Made by a program: the position numbers and the translations under genes. The notes under the pieces are model-generated. The model made no database searches. It was not told the DNA's origin and was given only the letters and a program-made list of their open reading frames with translations. Of a stretch of DNA of 59,128 nt, positions 9,116 through 18,324 are shown piece after piece (position 1 is the stretch's first letter; the number at the start of each line of letters is the position of its first letter). Source of the stretch: a bacterium. Lineage in GTDB: Bacteria; Vulcanimicrobiota; Xenobia; Xenobiales; JADMJV01. Where the stretch lies: positions 1 through 59,128 of the forward strand of contig JASBRJ010000238.1 of the NCBI GenBank assembly GCA_030149525.1. Reading direction: 5' to 3'.

Positions 9116-10783
9116 TCAAGAATCAGCTCTTGCCGACTCCGTTGCGATAGGCAATTCCGGGATGAGCTCCTCGGCCTGAGGGAGATCGGGCAAAAGGTTC
9201 GGGCCGTTGTCCACAGCGGACTCGTCCTCTGTTTGAGGAGGATCGGAAATCTCCGGCATGTCCGGGCCTGCTGTTTCCGGCTCGGGAAAGCTTTCCTCCG
9301 CCTCGGTTTTGGGGGGAGCGCTCACCGGTTCGTCGTCTTCAGGGATATCGATCTGAATCGCGTTCTGATTGCGAACCATAGATGAGCCGTCGTCGGAGGG
9401 TTCGAAAGCGGGCAGAACTCCAGGCGCGGGAGCCTCGAAGCTATCGGCCAGCATTCTTGCCGGACTGGACTCATCATCGGGTATGTCGTCTTCGAAGTCT
9501 TCGGCTTCCACTTCCTCCGCAGCCGCCTCTTGCTGGAGTGCTTCTTCTCTAGCCGCGTTTTCTGCCGCGGCCTGCTCCGGGACCATCTTTTTCACGATGA
9601 GCTCCTGGACTTTCACCGGAGTCAACTCCGCAAGGGGATCCAGGATCTCTCTCAGGTATGCGCGCTGACGCTCCATCAAAATCGAGCGCAGCGACTGTTC
9701 CAAATCGGAGAGGGAGTCGATGAAAGCAAAATTACCGTCGGGGTTGGTCTGCTTGAGATGGTGCCTCATGAGAGTGGAGGTGCGATCGGTTGAGACGACG
9801 ATGATGTCGTTGAGTTGGTAAGCGGTCACCTGGGCGCCCACAAGATAGCCGTCGTCTAGGGTCAACCGTCGATTGCTCAGGACGATGAGAAATCTCTGCT
9901 GACTGGTCTGTAGATAGACTCGGCTGGGGCCCGACTCGGAACGGCAGACAAATACCGAATTGGAGTCGAGGTCGAGCTTACTGAGGGTACCCAACAGCAA
10001 GAGCAGAAGCCACTGGTCGTTGTCTAGAAGATGTCGACAGAAGGGTGTACAAGAGATCACCTCATCGACGTTGTCGTTGGAGATCGCCGTGCCGCCGATG
10101 AAGAACTTCTGGGAAGCTTCTTCCAGTGAGGCGCGACTGGGCACTCTCAGGATCTGTTGACCGGTCTTCTGGTCGATAACCGCGTAGTCTTTGCGGATAA
10201 GTTCAAGATCTTCAAAATGTTGAAGAAGTTTGAAAAAGTCTTTGATGCCCGAGGCGTCAATCTCTCTCACTGGAATCGACTCTTGTCCGGCAAGCTGCTG
10301 AAGCAAAGAGCGGCTTTCCGCGTTCATCAACTCACGCGCCGCCTCCAGTTCTTTCTCGCTCACGTCGGTGGACGCGGCTTCGGCATCTTCAGGAATGATG
10401 CTATCCGCTCCGCCGTCTTTCCATTCTCCCAGTTGCACTGAGGTGCCGTCGAGACATCCCTTGACCTCTTGGAAGAAGGAGTCGAGGTCGGCCTCTTTGT
10501 TACTGGAGATTGCGGAAGCTTGCAGGTTCTGGTCTTCGCCTCTGTATCTTACGAAGCAGATGGTGCCAGGTTGAGTGAGGAAGATTTCGCCCATTTCCAC
10601 TTCGCCGTCGTCGTTGACGGGGTCGGGGAGCAGTTCGGCATCATCCAATCCCAGTCGTCTCGCATATTCGAGCCTTACTCCGGAAAGGAGGGAGTTGAAC
10701 CGGCCTTGGAGCTGACTTTGAAAACTCCGTGCGGCTTTAGCGTCAAGCTTTACGGGTGCGCTCTTATGGATGATTTTCAGCAT
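9116..10783 (-). CDS. Hypothetical protein with acidic disordered tail, 555 aa
   Basis: I do not recognise this protein. Residues ~1-90 start with LKIIHKSAPVKL and look alpha/beta. A helical linker rich in Glu/Ala follows. A central globular region of roughly residues 170-385 contains EIDASGIKDFFKLLQHFEDLELI and WLLLLLLGTLSKLDLD. The last ~150 residues are Glu/Asp/Pro/Ala-rich and probably disordered. There is no signal peptide or convincing membrane helix. The central part might be a sensory or adaptor module, but I cannot name it. Start ATG 10783 is preferred over an upstream in-frame start at 10807 as it opens directly on the structured part. It is divergent from the VWA gene across a 328-nt spacer and sits just upstream of the ModA-like gene. 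Confidence 0.75.
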   Translation of the reverse strand: MLKIIHKSAPVKLDAKAARSFQSQLQGRFNSLLSGVRLEYARRLGLDDAELLPDPVNDDGEVEMGEIFLTQPGTICFVRYRGEDQNLQASAISSNKEADLDSFFQEVKGCLDGTSVQLGEWKDGGADSIIPEDAEAASTDVSEKELEAARELMNAESRSLLQQLAGQESIPVREIDASGIKDFFKLLQHFEDLELIRKDYAVIDQKTGQQILRVPSRASLEEASQKFFIGGTAISNDNVDEVISCTPFCRHLLDNDQWLLLLLLGTLSKLDLDSNSVFVCRSESGPSRVYLQTSQQRFLIVLSNRRLTLDDGYLVGAQVTAYQLNDIIVVSTDRTSTLMRHHLKQTNPDGNFAFIDSLSDLEQSLRSILMERQRAYLREILDPLAELTPVKVQELIVKKMVPEQAAAENAAREEALQQEAAAEEVEAEDFEDDIPDDESSPARMLADSFEAPAPGVLPAFEPSDDGSSMVRNQNAIQIDIPEDDEPVSAPPKTEAEESFPEPETAGPDMPEISDPPQTEDESAVDNGPNLLPDLPQAEELIPELPIATESARADS

Positions 10784-11111
10784 GATGTGTCTCGCTCTGT
10801 TACTCACTTACAGTTTGGTCCGCTCGCTTTCTCGTCATTCTTAAGGACTTCCTTCCCTTCTGCGGTATCGGGCCCAGACCGGTCAGCCGAAGAACTCTCC
10901 TGAGAGGCGTCGAACAGTATGTTTGTTCAGGTGCTGAGGAAGAGTTCCCACCCCTTCCTTATAAAGGGGGTGGAGAATCGGGGGGTCGGTCCAAGAGCCG
11001 TGGACCCGATAAGCAGCGAAAGCTTAGTTAATATTTGCTACGAAGTCAGGGCTTTAGGGAGAGGGCTAGGGGGGGCAGATCTCGTATCTAAGCCCCTCAG
11101 AGGATTGAAGA
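10784..11111. other. Intergenic region between divergent genes
   Basis: A 328-nt spacer that must hold the promoters of the divergent 555-aa gene and the VWA-TPR gene. I see one inverted repeat (CCACCCC at about 10949-10955 with GGGGTGG near 10967-10973, 11-nt loop) without a T-run. No convincing consensus promoter is visible. Poly-G stretches occur near 10980 and 11070. No gene is supported here. Confidence 0.5.
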
Positions 11112-14100
11112 TTGAGCACGACGGGTACCGCCGTAGCAGAGGATACATCGCAAAAACGTTCAGGCGAAGAACGTGCCACTGCGTTGGGGCCGGGAATTAT
11201 CCGACTCCCAGGCGGTGCATATGTCTCTCCTCAGAGCGCGCAGATTTTGGCTCGCTGTCTGGGTCCCTTAGCCTTCCTCAAGACGTCGGCCAGCTTTTCC
11301 GTAAACGGCGAACTCGACGGAGACGAACCTCTCCTCTTCCTCTATCCGCTTCCGGCTGAAGCCTCTCTTGTCAGGGTTGCCATCGGGGGAGAGCAGCTTC
11401 TTCCCGGTTCCTTAGAAGTGAAGAGCCTTACCGATTTGCCAGAGAGTGCCGAGCGTCCGGAAGCGCCCGATGCTCTCTACGAGGAGTTCGGCGCCGAGAC
11501 GACTCCTGTTTTCTCACTCCAGCTAGAATCATGGAAAGAGCACCTCGCCGGCGGAGGGACTTTCGAAATCGAGCTGGAGTACGCCACCGGGCTGCCTACC
11601 ATCGACGGTCGGATCTGCCTGAGCTGCCCCACTCAAGTTTCACCTCACCTGGGAGCTGAGACCGTTCCTCAGATACAGGTTGGAGTTGTCATCGAAGACG
11701 GCAACGAACTCGTGGACGAGCCCAGTTCCAATTTCCCGCTGGAGTCGGAAACCGGCGCCGAGAGCGTAACCCTCACCGGTACGCTGGAAAACGTGACGGA
11801 AAACTTAGAAGTCACTTTTCGCCCGGGACGGACTCAAATGCCGGTGACCAGGCTTCGTCGGAGTGGCGAGCATTTTATCTTCTCCATCTTTCCGCCCACC
11901 TCTATTCCGGCAAGTCCCCAACGGCGCGACATCGTTTTCGCTATCGATGCTTCGGAGAACCTCGATCAGGACGCCTATAACATCGTTAAAGCCGATATTT
12001 GCCAAGCCTTGCGGACTCTAGACGAGAACGACCGATTTGCGCTGGTGACCTTTGGGCGTGATATCGACGGTTACGACGGGGGCGAGTTTTGCGATATCGA
12101 GAAGGTGGAGGAGGCTTGCGAGTGGCTTGAGAGCACCAGACCTCAGGGACGAGCCGACGTCCAGCCGCTGCTCCAGAGGATACAGTCGCTTCCCTCCCAG
12201 GAAGAGCGTCAGCTCTGCATATTCTTGCTGGCCGGTGGCCATGTGGGCAACGAGCCGGCTATCCTCAAGAGTCTCGATTTCGATCAGAGTGATCGACGTT
12301 ACTACACCATCGGCTTGGGGCCTACCGCGAAGCAGTCTTTCCTACGGCGATTGGCCCTACTCACCCGTGGGCGTTGCGAAGTCTCGGTGGACGGCGGTTG
12401 CTCGGATGCCTTGAGCCGCCTTCTGGGTCAGACGCGTGCTCTGCTGGCCGAGGTGACCTTCGAAGAACAAAGTGGTAGTGCCGACGTAGATAACGACAGC
12501 TTGGTGCCCTCCAAGATGACGTCGCTCACTCCTCAAGGCCCTGTCCACTGTTTGGGATGTGGAGCGCCGTCGGCCCTCCGATTCCGTTCCAAAGATGAGA
12601 CCGGGGTATTTTTTGCCGGGACGGTTAACGCCCAACCCACCGATAACCCTGCCTTAGCAGGGGTGTGGGCGGGCCTTCGAGTTCGAGAACTCCTCGATTC
12701 AGTAAAGTTGACGACGGGGGCGAAGCGTAAGTCCCTGAAAAGTGAGGCGTCGGGTCTTGCCGCAGATCACGGGATCTTAACCGAAGACACGGTTTTGGTT
12801 CTCCAGACCGGAGACGGCGTCGAGATTCAGTACAGCGCACAACCCGCGAAATGGCGGGCTGCAGAGCCGAAAGTGAAGAAAGGCAACGTGAGCAACAAAG
12901 ACAGCGCAACACCCTTTGATTGGCGAAAGGGTTTAGTCGCAAGAGAAGGCCTCTTTAAAGGGTCTAAGCCAGGAAGCAGTGGGGATTCAAGTGAATCCGG
13001 CGGCCGTTACGGGCTGCGTGCGAAGAAAGGGGCGAGCACCGAGACTACCGGTAAGCCGCGCCTGGACCGCGCCGTAGTAGGTTCTCTCTCGAGTGCCTCC
13101 GCAGACGACGAGGAGTTGGGAGCCGAAATAGAAGACGCGGTCTCCGAGGAACAGCTTCAGGAAACACCACCGGTCGAGGACGCAGGAGTTGAGGCTCCCC
13201 AGTCACAGCCAAGCTCGACTGTCAGCAACCCGGTGCCGGTACCCAGCTCACAACCGCCCGTGTTCCATCTTCACGCCGATCCTCTCGCCGAGGGTAAACT
13301 TCGCTTTGATAGCTATCGTCAACAGATGGGAAGTCTCGACACTGAGATAGCCCTGGCTGCACTACAGGGTCTCCCGGAAACAGTCTCCCCAAGGGGAGGC
13401 GAACTTCCGAGAATTTTGGCCCAGACAGTCGCTCATCTGGAAAAACGGGGATTCTTCTCTCATGCGGTTTCCGTTCTGGGACTGCTCCTGAGAGACAATC
13501 CTACACCCGAAGTCACGAAGAAAATGGAATCCCTGATCGCGGCTTGGGCCGATAGTCTGGGTGACGACCAGCTTCCGGAGGCGATTCAAGTTCTTCACCT
13601 GGGTCAGCGTGTGTGTCGCGGCTCCGAAGCCCTGGCCGGCCGATGTGAGGAGTTGTGGGATAAGTGGAAGGAAGTGTCCGACGCTCAAGGTGAGCTACCC
13701 GAGGTTGTCGCCAACGATCTGGAGGTCCCTGAGGAAGCCGGTCCGCTTCTTTCCGAGCATCAAAGAGAACTGGCTCGACTCAAGCAACAGCAAGCGAGCC
13801 TCGCTCAACAACTGGGAGACCTGCAAAAAGCGGTTCAAGAACAGCTGGGAGCTTTGCCTCAAATGCTGGAGAATTTGGCCGACAAAGTGGCCTCCCAAAC
13901 AGCCGAAGCTGTGGCTGCCAGCCAGCCCAAGGTTGTGGTTCAGCAACAGCCCGCCCCCTTGCCGGAGATACCCACACCCTCTGCTACCTCAGTCGCCGCT
14001 CAGCCGGAGCCTGCGCCGACTCCTGAAGCGGCCGCTGCCACAGAACCAGAGCTTGCTCCTTTGCCGGAGATCCCAACACCCGAGCCGGCTCCCTTGCCCG

Positions 14101-14666
14101 AAATCCCCACTCCTGAGCCGGTCGCCGAGGCCGTCGTCGACTCTGCCGTCGAGGAAGAAGAAGCGCCCGTCCAGGTGGAAGATGAAGCGCCAGAGGCCCT
14201 TGGAGTTGAGCCTGAAATCGCTGTGGAGCCGGAACCCGAGCCCGAACCCGAACCTGTGGTGGAGCCGGAGCCCATTGTCGAACCCGAGCCTGAACCCGAG
14301 CCCGAGCCCGAAGAAGAGCCTGGTATGGTGTTGACTCGAGAAGAGCTCACCGAGCTTTTGCTCCAGGATGCTCGAAGCGACTCTAGTCGCAAAGCGGTGG
14401 AGGCATCGCTTGCTGAGCCGAAAGAGCGAATCAACTTTTTCCGCGACCTGGTCAAGGCCGACAAAAAGGAGCCCTATCACTCACTTTCGCTGGCTCGGGC
14501 CTATCGAGAAGCGGACCAGACGAAAGTGGCGGTCGTCCACTATCAGAAATATCTTCGTTCCGAGAAGGACCCCCAGGCCTATCTCGAGTTGGCCGACGCA
14601 TACGACGAATTGGGCAAAGCCAACCTGAGCGCTTCAGCACGTAAGGCTGCCGAGGCCTACGGGTAA
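11112..14666 (+). CDS. Giant VIT/VWA-domain protein with coiled coil, PE repeats and C-terminal TPR
   Basis: An 1184-residue cytoplasmic protein (no signal peptide). In order: an N-terminal beta-rich region (~residues 30-260) resembling a VIT domain; a von Willebrand A domain (~273-445) with a MIDAS-like D279-A-S281-E-N283, where the third position is Asn and not the usual Ser; a Gly/Ser-rich linker; a helical region (~740-860); a Gln-rich coiled coil (~880-935); a long Pro-Glu repeat region (PLPEIPTPEP and EPEPEP units, ~940-1075); and a TPR-like end (PYHSLSLARAYREADQ). The start TTG at 11112 has AGAGGA 8 nt upstream. VIT-VWA proteins are usually interaction scaffolds. It is followed after 7 nt by a PilZ protein, so both are probably translated together. 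Substrate and partner are unknown. Confidence 0.88.
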   Translation: MSTTGTAVAEDTSQKRSGEERATALGPGIIRLPGGAYVSPQSAQILARCLGPLAFLKTSASFSVNGELDGDEPLLFLYPLPAEASLVRVAIGGEQLLPGSLEVKSLTDLPESAERPEAPDALYEEFGAETTPVFSLQLESWKEHLAGGGTFEIELEYATGLPTIDGRICLSCPTQVSPHLGAETVPQIQVGVVIEDGNELVDEPSSNFPLESETGAESVTLTGTLENVTENLEVTFRPGRTQMPVTRLRRSGEHFIFSIFPPTSIPASPQRRDIVFAIDASENLDQDAYNIVKADICQALRTLDENDRFALVTFGRDIDGYDGGEFCDIEKVEEACEWLESTRPQGRADVQPLLQRIQSLPSQEERQLCIFLLAGGHVGNEPAILKSLDFDQSDRRYYTIGLGPTAKQSFLRRLALLTRGRCEVSVDGGCSDALSRLLGQTRALLAEVTFEEQSGSADVDNDSLVPSKMTSLTPQGPVHCLGCGAPSALRFRSKDETGVFFAGTVNAQPTDNPALAGVWAGLRVRELLDSVKLTTGAKRKSLKSEASGLAADHGILTEDTVLVLQTGDGVEIQYSAQPAKWRAAEPKVKKGNVSNKDSATPFDWRKGLVAREGLFKGSKPGSSGDSSESGGRYGLRAKKGASTETTGKPRLDRAVVGSLSSASADDEELGAEIEDAVSEEQLQETPPVEDAGVEAPQSQPSSTVSNPVPVPSSQPPVFHLHADPLAEGKLRFDSYRQQMGSLDTEIALAALQGLPETVSPRGGELPRILAQTVAHLEKRGFFSHAVSVLGLLLRDNPTPEVTKKMESLIAAWADSLGDDQLPEAIQVLHLGQRVCRGSEALAGRCEELWDKWKEVSDAQGELPEVVANDLEVPEEAGPLLSEHQRELARLKQQQASLAQQLGDLQKAVQEQLGALPQMLENLADKVASQTAEAVAASQPKVVVQQQPAPLPEIPTPSATSVAAQPEPAPTPEAAAATEPELAPLPEIPTPEPAPLPEIPTPEPVAEAVVDSAVEEEEAPVQVEDEAPEALGVEPEIAVEPEPEPEPEPVVEPEPIVEPEPEPEPEPEEEPGMVLTREELTELLLQDARSDSSRKAVEASLAEPKERINFFRDLVKADKKEPYHSLSLARAYREADQTKVAVVHYQKYLRSEKDPQAYLELADAYDELGKANLSASARKAAEAYG

Positions 14667-14673
14667 GAACCTT

Positions 14674-15270
14674 ATGTTTGACTTCCTAAAGAGCGTGTTG
14701 GGGGTTCCAAGCCCGGTGGAAGTGATCGGTTACGAGGCGCCCGAAGTGATATTGCGCACCGAAAAACCGATGGAACTGGGTCTTGCCTACGTGAAGGCTG
14801 AAATTTCCGGTGTAAAAATTAAGGCGCAGGTTCAAGTGGTGGAATCAGGCTTGCAGGAGTGTCGAGCGCTCTGGATCAAGCCGGAAGAAGCCCTCCCACT
14901 GCTGATCGAAGTCTTCACCCCCAACGAACAGCGCGCTGCTCCCCGATACCGACGAAAATTGCGGGTCCGCTCTCCCAGACTTGAGGGTTATCAAGGCAAT
15001 ACCATCGATCTCTCCCGCACGGGAATGCGTGTTGAGGCTCATGGAAAGGTGGATTTGGGAACGGTCGTTCCGGTGGCATTCGAGCTTGATGATGCGGGTG
15101 AAACTGAAGTGAGCATTCAAGCTAAGGTTCGATGGGTGGCACCGTCGGAGAAAGACGGTACCGTTGCTATGGGTTTGGAGTTTGTGGACTTCGACGAGAA
15201 ACATCATACCGCGTTGTTTGACTCCTACATGAAATTTCTTGACCGAATCTCAGGTGAGGCCGAACTCTAA
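14674..15270 (+). CDS. PilZ domain protein (probable c-di-GMP receptor)
   Basis: A 198-residue protein with an N-terminal beta-rich module (~1-80, YcgR-N-like in layout) and a C-terminal PilZ domain (~85-190). The two c-di-GMP binding motifs are present: an Arg-rich RAAPRYRRKLRVR and DLSRTGMR, fitting the [D/N]xSxxG pattern. PilZ proteins bind cyclic di-GMP and pass the signal to partners such as motility or secretion machinery. The gene starts 7 nt after the VWA-TPR gene and has no strong ribosome binding site of its own, implying translational coupling and a shared task. It ends at a strong terminator. Direct measurement of ligand binding is lacking, so the receptor role is inferred from motifs. 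Confidence 0.9.
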   Translation: MFDFLKSVLGVPSPVEVIGYEAPEVILRTEKPMELGLAYVKAEISGVKIKAQVQVVESGLQECRALWIKPEEALPLLIEVFTPNEQRAAPRYRRKLRVRSPRLEGYQGNTIDLSRTGMRVEAHGKVDLGTVVPVAFELDDAGETEVSIQAKVRWVAPSEKDGTVAMGLEFVDFDEKHHTALFDSYMKFLDRISGEAEL

Positions 15271-15288
15271 AGGTTGGAAATAAAAAAA

Positions 15289-15318
15289 GCCCGGTTCCTG
15301 AGAACCGGGCTTTTTTTT
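15289..15318. terminator. Strong bidirectional rho-independent terminator
   Basis: A perfect 9-bp stem, GCCCGGTTC (15289-15297) with GAACCGGGC (15302-15310), has loop CTGA. It is followed by eight T on the plus strand and preceded by seven A, giving T-runs in both directions. It serves both the PilZ gene (plus) and mdh (minus). Confidence 0.95.
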
Positions 15319-15325
15319 GTTTCCG

Positions 15326-16309
15326 TTAGCCGCTGATAAGGTCTTCAACAGCTTCGCGCTCTTCGCGCAACTCCATCTCGGTGGCTTTCATCTTTTCACG
15401 ACTGTAATCGTTGATCGGAAGATCTTGGACGATGCTGTAGATACCGTTTTTGCAGGTGCAGGGAAAGCTGTAAACGACACCTTCCCCGATTCCATAGGAG
15501 CCGTCGGACGGAACGGCCATAGAGACCCAGTCCTTTTCACCGGTTCCGAAGACCCAGGTGTGCATGTGATCGATAGCGGCCGAGGCTGCTGAAGCGGCCG
15601 AGGAAGCGCCTCTGGCTTCGATAATCGCGGCGCCACGCTTTTGAACGGTGGGAATAAAGGTGTCGGTGTACCAACTTCGGTCGACTAAATCCAAGGCGGG
15701 CTTGCCGTCTACCGTACAGTGGTGAAGATCGGGGTATTGGGTGGAGCTGTGGTTGCCCCAGATGGTCATCTGTTTGATGGCCGTGGAGTGGGCGCCGGTT
15801 TTTTCAGCCAGTTGGGACATGGCGCGATTGTGATCCAATCGAGTCATGGCGGTAAACTGTTTGCGATCCAGTCGTTTGGCTTGACTTGCCGCGATGAGAG
15901 CGTTGGTGTTGGCGGGGTTGCCGACGACCAGAACTCTCACATCGGAGTTCGCCATTTTATCGATGGCCTGACCTTGCGGAGCGAAGATCTTACCGTTGGC
16001 CCCGATCAGATCTTTTCGTTCCATCCCCGGTCCTCGAGGGCGGGCACCCACCAGCATGGCGAAGTTGGTCTCGTCGAAGCCTTCCTCCAAATTGTCGGTG
16101 GCTACGATACCCTGCAAGAGAGGGAAGGCGCAGTCGTTGAGTTCCATGACCACACCTTTGAGGGCGTTCATGGCAGGTGGAATCTCAATCAGCTGGAGGA
16201 TGACCGGTTGGTCGGGCCCCAGCATGTCGCCGGCAGCCACACGGAACGCCATAGCGTATCCGATATTACCGGCTGCTCCAGTGATGGCAACTTTTAAAGG
16301 CTTCTTCAT
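15326..16309 (-). CDS. mdh: Malate dehydrogenase
   Basis: NAD-dependent oxidation of malate to oxaloacetate in the TCA cycle (327 aa, cytoplasmic). The nucleotide-binding loop GAAGNIGY lies at residues 10-17. Active-site features of the cytosolic-type MDH group are visible: substrate-binding arginines in [20 protein letters not shown] with Asp and Arg, and the catalytic His in [12 protein letters not shown]. Length is typical for this group, which is found in many bacteria and in eukaryotic cytosol. The gene follows a small zinc-ribbon gene by 9 nt, so the two form an operon that ends at the shared terminator. Confidence 0.96.
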   Translation of the reverse strand: MKKPLKVAITGAAGNIGYAMAFRVAAGDMLGPDQPVILQLIEIPPAMNALKGVVMELNDCAFPLLQGIVATDNLEEGFDETNFAMLVGARPRGPGMERKDLIGANGKIFAPQGQAIDKMANSDVRVLVVGNPANTNALIAASQAKRLDRKQFTAMTRLDHNRAMSQLAEKTGAHSTAIKQMTIWGNHSSTQYPDLHHCTVDGKPALDLVDRSWYTDTFIPTVQKRGAAIIEARGASSAASAASAAIDHMHTWVFGTGEKDWVSMAVPSDGSYGIGEGVVYSFPCTCKNGIYSIVQDLPINDYSREKMKATEMELREEREAVEDLISG

Positions 16310-16318
16310 TTCAAACTC

Positions 16319-16672
16319 CTAATCGTCGTATCGTCCAGCGAGGTTATAGAAGAACCTCATCAGGCCGTTCTTACTGCCGTGGGCTCGCTTCAGCAGAAGG
16401 TCTAATTCACCCGGGTCGAGCCAGACCCCGCCGCATTTGGGGCACTTGTCCACCTCGACGTTATCCACCTCGACGCGCTCCATGAGCACATTCTCGCAGC
16501 TCGCCCTCAGGCAATGACGCTCATTGTCCAGCCTCTGGGCGCGCTCTTTTTTGAGACGTTCGAGGTCGAGTTTTTCTTGCTCGGCAAAATAGGCGTCCTC
16601 GTCGGTAAAGGGAACTTTGCGAAACGCTCCTTGCGGTAAAGCGTCGTCGCCGGTAGTGTTTGACTCGCTCAA
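16319..16672 (-). CDS. Small zf-TFIIB-family zinc-ribbon protein
   Basis: A 117-residue protein with a charged helical N-terminal half ([18 protein letters not shown]) and a C-terminal zinc ribbon. The metal ligands are CLRASC and [14 protein letters not shown], the typical signature of the zf-TFIIB (transcription factor zinc-finger-like) family. The biochemical role of such proteins is not established. It is the first gene of a two-gene unit with mdh, 9 nt apart, and lies divergent from the transcarbamylase-like gene. Four cysteines suggest one structural zinc. The function is unknown. Confidence 0.85.
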   Translation of the reverse strand: MSESNTTGDDALPQGAFRKVPFTDEDAYFAEQEKLDLERLKKERAQRLDNERHCLRASCENVLMERVEVDNVEVDKCPKCGGVWLDPGELDLLLKRAHGSKNGLMRFFYNLAGRYDD

Positions 16673-16767
16673 GTTATGACTCCTTAGGCAGCAAATTGTC
16701 GGGGCCGACCTTCCGTGATCGACGGACCTGTTCCTCCCTCACTGGACAAAGCTGAGAAGGGATGTCC

Positions 16768-17778
16768 ATGGTTTCCAACGCACCTCAAATTATGACTTTT
16801 CGGAACCGCCATTTCCTCAAACTTCTGGACTTCGCCCCTGCCGAGATCGAGTGCCTTCTAGACACCGCTCTAACTCTGAAACGACTCCGTGCCGCAAGGC
16901 ATGAACAGGAGACGCTCACGGGTAGAAAAGTTGGCTTGCTGTTCCATCAATCTCGACCCGAGGTTCGCTGGACGAGTGAGCTTGCTTTGGCCGCCCAGGG
17001 AGCCTCTTTGCACTATTACGGCCCGGGGGAGAGCGCTCTCCAGGGAGACGATTCCCAGACTTGCAGCGGCAAGTTGCTGGGGAGGCTGTTCGACGGGATA
17101 GCGGTCTTCGGACTGGCCCAGGAGAAGCTCGAGGAGTTGGCTCGGCACGCGGGATGTGCTGTTTGCAACCTGGGGAATTCCACCTTTCAGCCTGTGGGGG
17201 TCCTGGCCGACCTGTTGACCGTAAAAGAGGTCTCATCACGGCCTTTCCACGAGCTGTCGTTCACCTTCCTCGGAGACGGGCGCTCTCCCATAGCGCAAAG
17301 CCTGATGGTGGCCGTCTCCAAGCTGGGCATCGACTTCCGTTTTTGTGGCCCGAAGGATATGCAGCCTGAGGAAACGCTCGTCGAGACGTGTAACGCCCTC
17401 TCTTCTGAAACGGGGGGGCAACTCCGACTCTTCACCGATCCCAAGGAAGCGGTGCAAGGCGCGGATTTCATCTCCTCTCATAGTTGGTATAGCGAGGATA
17501 AAAAGAGTTGGGAGAAGCGGGTCAAAAAGCTCTTTCCCTATCGGGTTACCCAAGATCTGTTGGCAGAAAGTGGTAACGCACGTTGCTTTCTTCTCCATCG
17601 GCTGCCTGCTGTTTTGGACGAAGACTCGGAATACGGGGCACGTTGCCGAAAGATGTTTGAAGTGGACGGCTTGGAGGTGAGTCGAGACCTCTTCGATTCT
17701 ATTTCTAACCTCAGTTTCGATCAGGCCGAGAATCAGCTTCACTGCTGTAAAGCGGTCATGGTAAGCCTGCTCGCCTGA
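16768..17778 (+). CDS. Ornithine-transcarbamylase-like protein with degraded active site
   Basis: A 336-residue protein that aligns over its full length with ornithine carbamoyltransferases: FADLLT-like VLADLLTV, TFLGDGRSPIAQSLMVAVSKLG, GADFISSHSW and a C-terminal FDQAENQLHCCKAVM. However, all three functional signatures are altered. The carbamoyl-phosphate loop STRTR reads RPEVR (in HQSRPEVRWTSE, residues ~60-71), the HPCQ motif reads QPVG, and the HCLP motif reads HRLP. Catalysis of the normal reaction is therefore unlikely; it may be a pseudoenzyme or use another substrate. ATG at 16768 is preferred over ATG 16762 because GAGAAGG sits 7 nt before it. It is followed after 6 nt by an HD-domain gene, so the two are one operon. 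Confidence 0.88.
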   Translation: MVSNAPQIMTFRNRHFLKLLDFAPAEIECLLDTALTLKRLRAARHEQETLTGRKVGLLFHQSRPEVRWTSELALAAQGASLHYYGPGESALQGDDSQTCSGKLLGRLFDGIAVFGLAQEKLEELARHAGCAVCNLGNSTFQPVGVLADLLTVKEVSSRPFHELSFTFLGDGRSPIAQSLMVAVSKLGIDFRFCGPKDMQPEETLVETCNALSSETGGQLRLFTDPKEAVQGADFISSHSWYSEDKKSWEKRVKKLFPYRVTQDLLAESGNARCFLLHRLPAVLDEDSEYGARCRKMFEVDGLEVSRDLFDSISNLSFDQAENQLHCCKAVMVSLLA

Positions 17779-17784
17779 ATTGCC

Positions 17785-18324
17785 GTGGCTTTTTCTGCAG
17801 AGCAACTAGCGATGGTGGAACGGTTTCTCCAACTCAAGCGAGTGTGCCGCCGCGGTTGGACCCGCCATCCTATCCCTGAATCAGACCTTGAGTCGGTGGC
17901 CGATCACAGCTTCACCATGGCGCTTTTGGCCTGGTTATTCTGTCCGCCGGAGCTCGACCGTTTGAGGGTTCTTGAAATGGCTCTCGTCCATGATCTCCCT
18001 GAGATCATAACAGGTGATCTGACCCCCTCTGAAGTCAGCGATCAGCGGGAGAAGAATCGTTTGGAACTGTTAGCTATCCAGGAGCTTGGGGGCGACCTGG
18101 ACAGAGGAGCTTGCTTACAGGAACTGGTAGAGGAGTATCAGCAACAAAAGACCGCAGAATCGCGCTGGGTGAAGAGCCTCGACAAGCTGGAGATGGCGCT
18201 TCAAAGTCGGGTGTATGAGGCACGTCACGGCTGCAACCTGAAGGAATTCCGTGATTCTGCCGAGCCCCATCTGGAGAAGATCGGGCTGGACTGGGTTAAT
18301 CGTGAAAGAATCGATCCCGCTTGA
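17785..18324 (+). CDS. HD-domain phosphohydrolase, YfbR/HDDC2-like 5'-deoxynucleotidase
   Basis: A 179-residue metal-dependent hydrolase. The HD ligands are visible: His41 in VADHSFTMALLAW, His69-Asp70 in LVHDLPEIITGDLTP, and a distal Asp in SLDKLEMALQ near residue 131. This pattern and length match the YfbR/HDDC2 group, whose studied members dephosphorylate deoxynucleoside 5'-monophosphates. The start is GTG at 17785, 6 nt after the transcarbamylase-like stop. The 3' end overlaps the convergent next gene by 29 nt. The substrate here is inferred from family membership. Confidence 0.87.
   Translation: MAFSAEQLAMVERFLQLKRVCRRGWTRHPIPESDLESVADHSFTMALLAWLFCPPELDRLRVLEMALVHDLPEIITGDLTPSEVSDQREKNRLELLAIQELGGDLDRGACLQELVEEYQQQKTAESRWVKSLDKLEMALQSRVYEARHGCNLKEFRDSAEPHLEKIGLDWVNRERIDPA

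Noticed and set aside
13989-14480. Minus-strand open frames rich in Gly/Ser and Phe/Leu opposite the PE repeats
   Set aside because: Antisense shadow of the repeated Pro-Glu codons.
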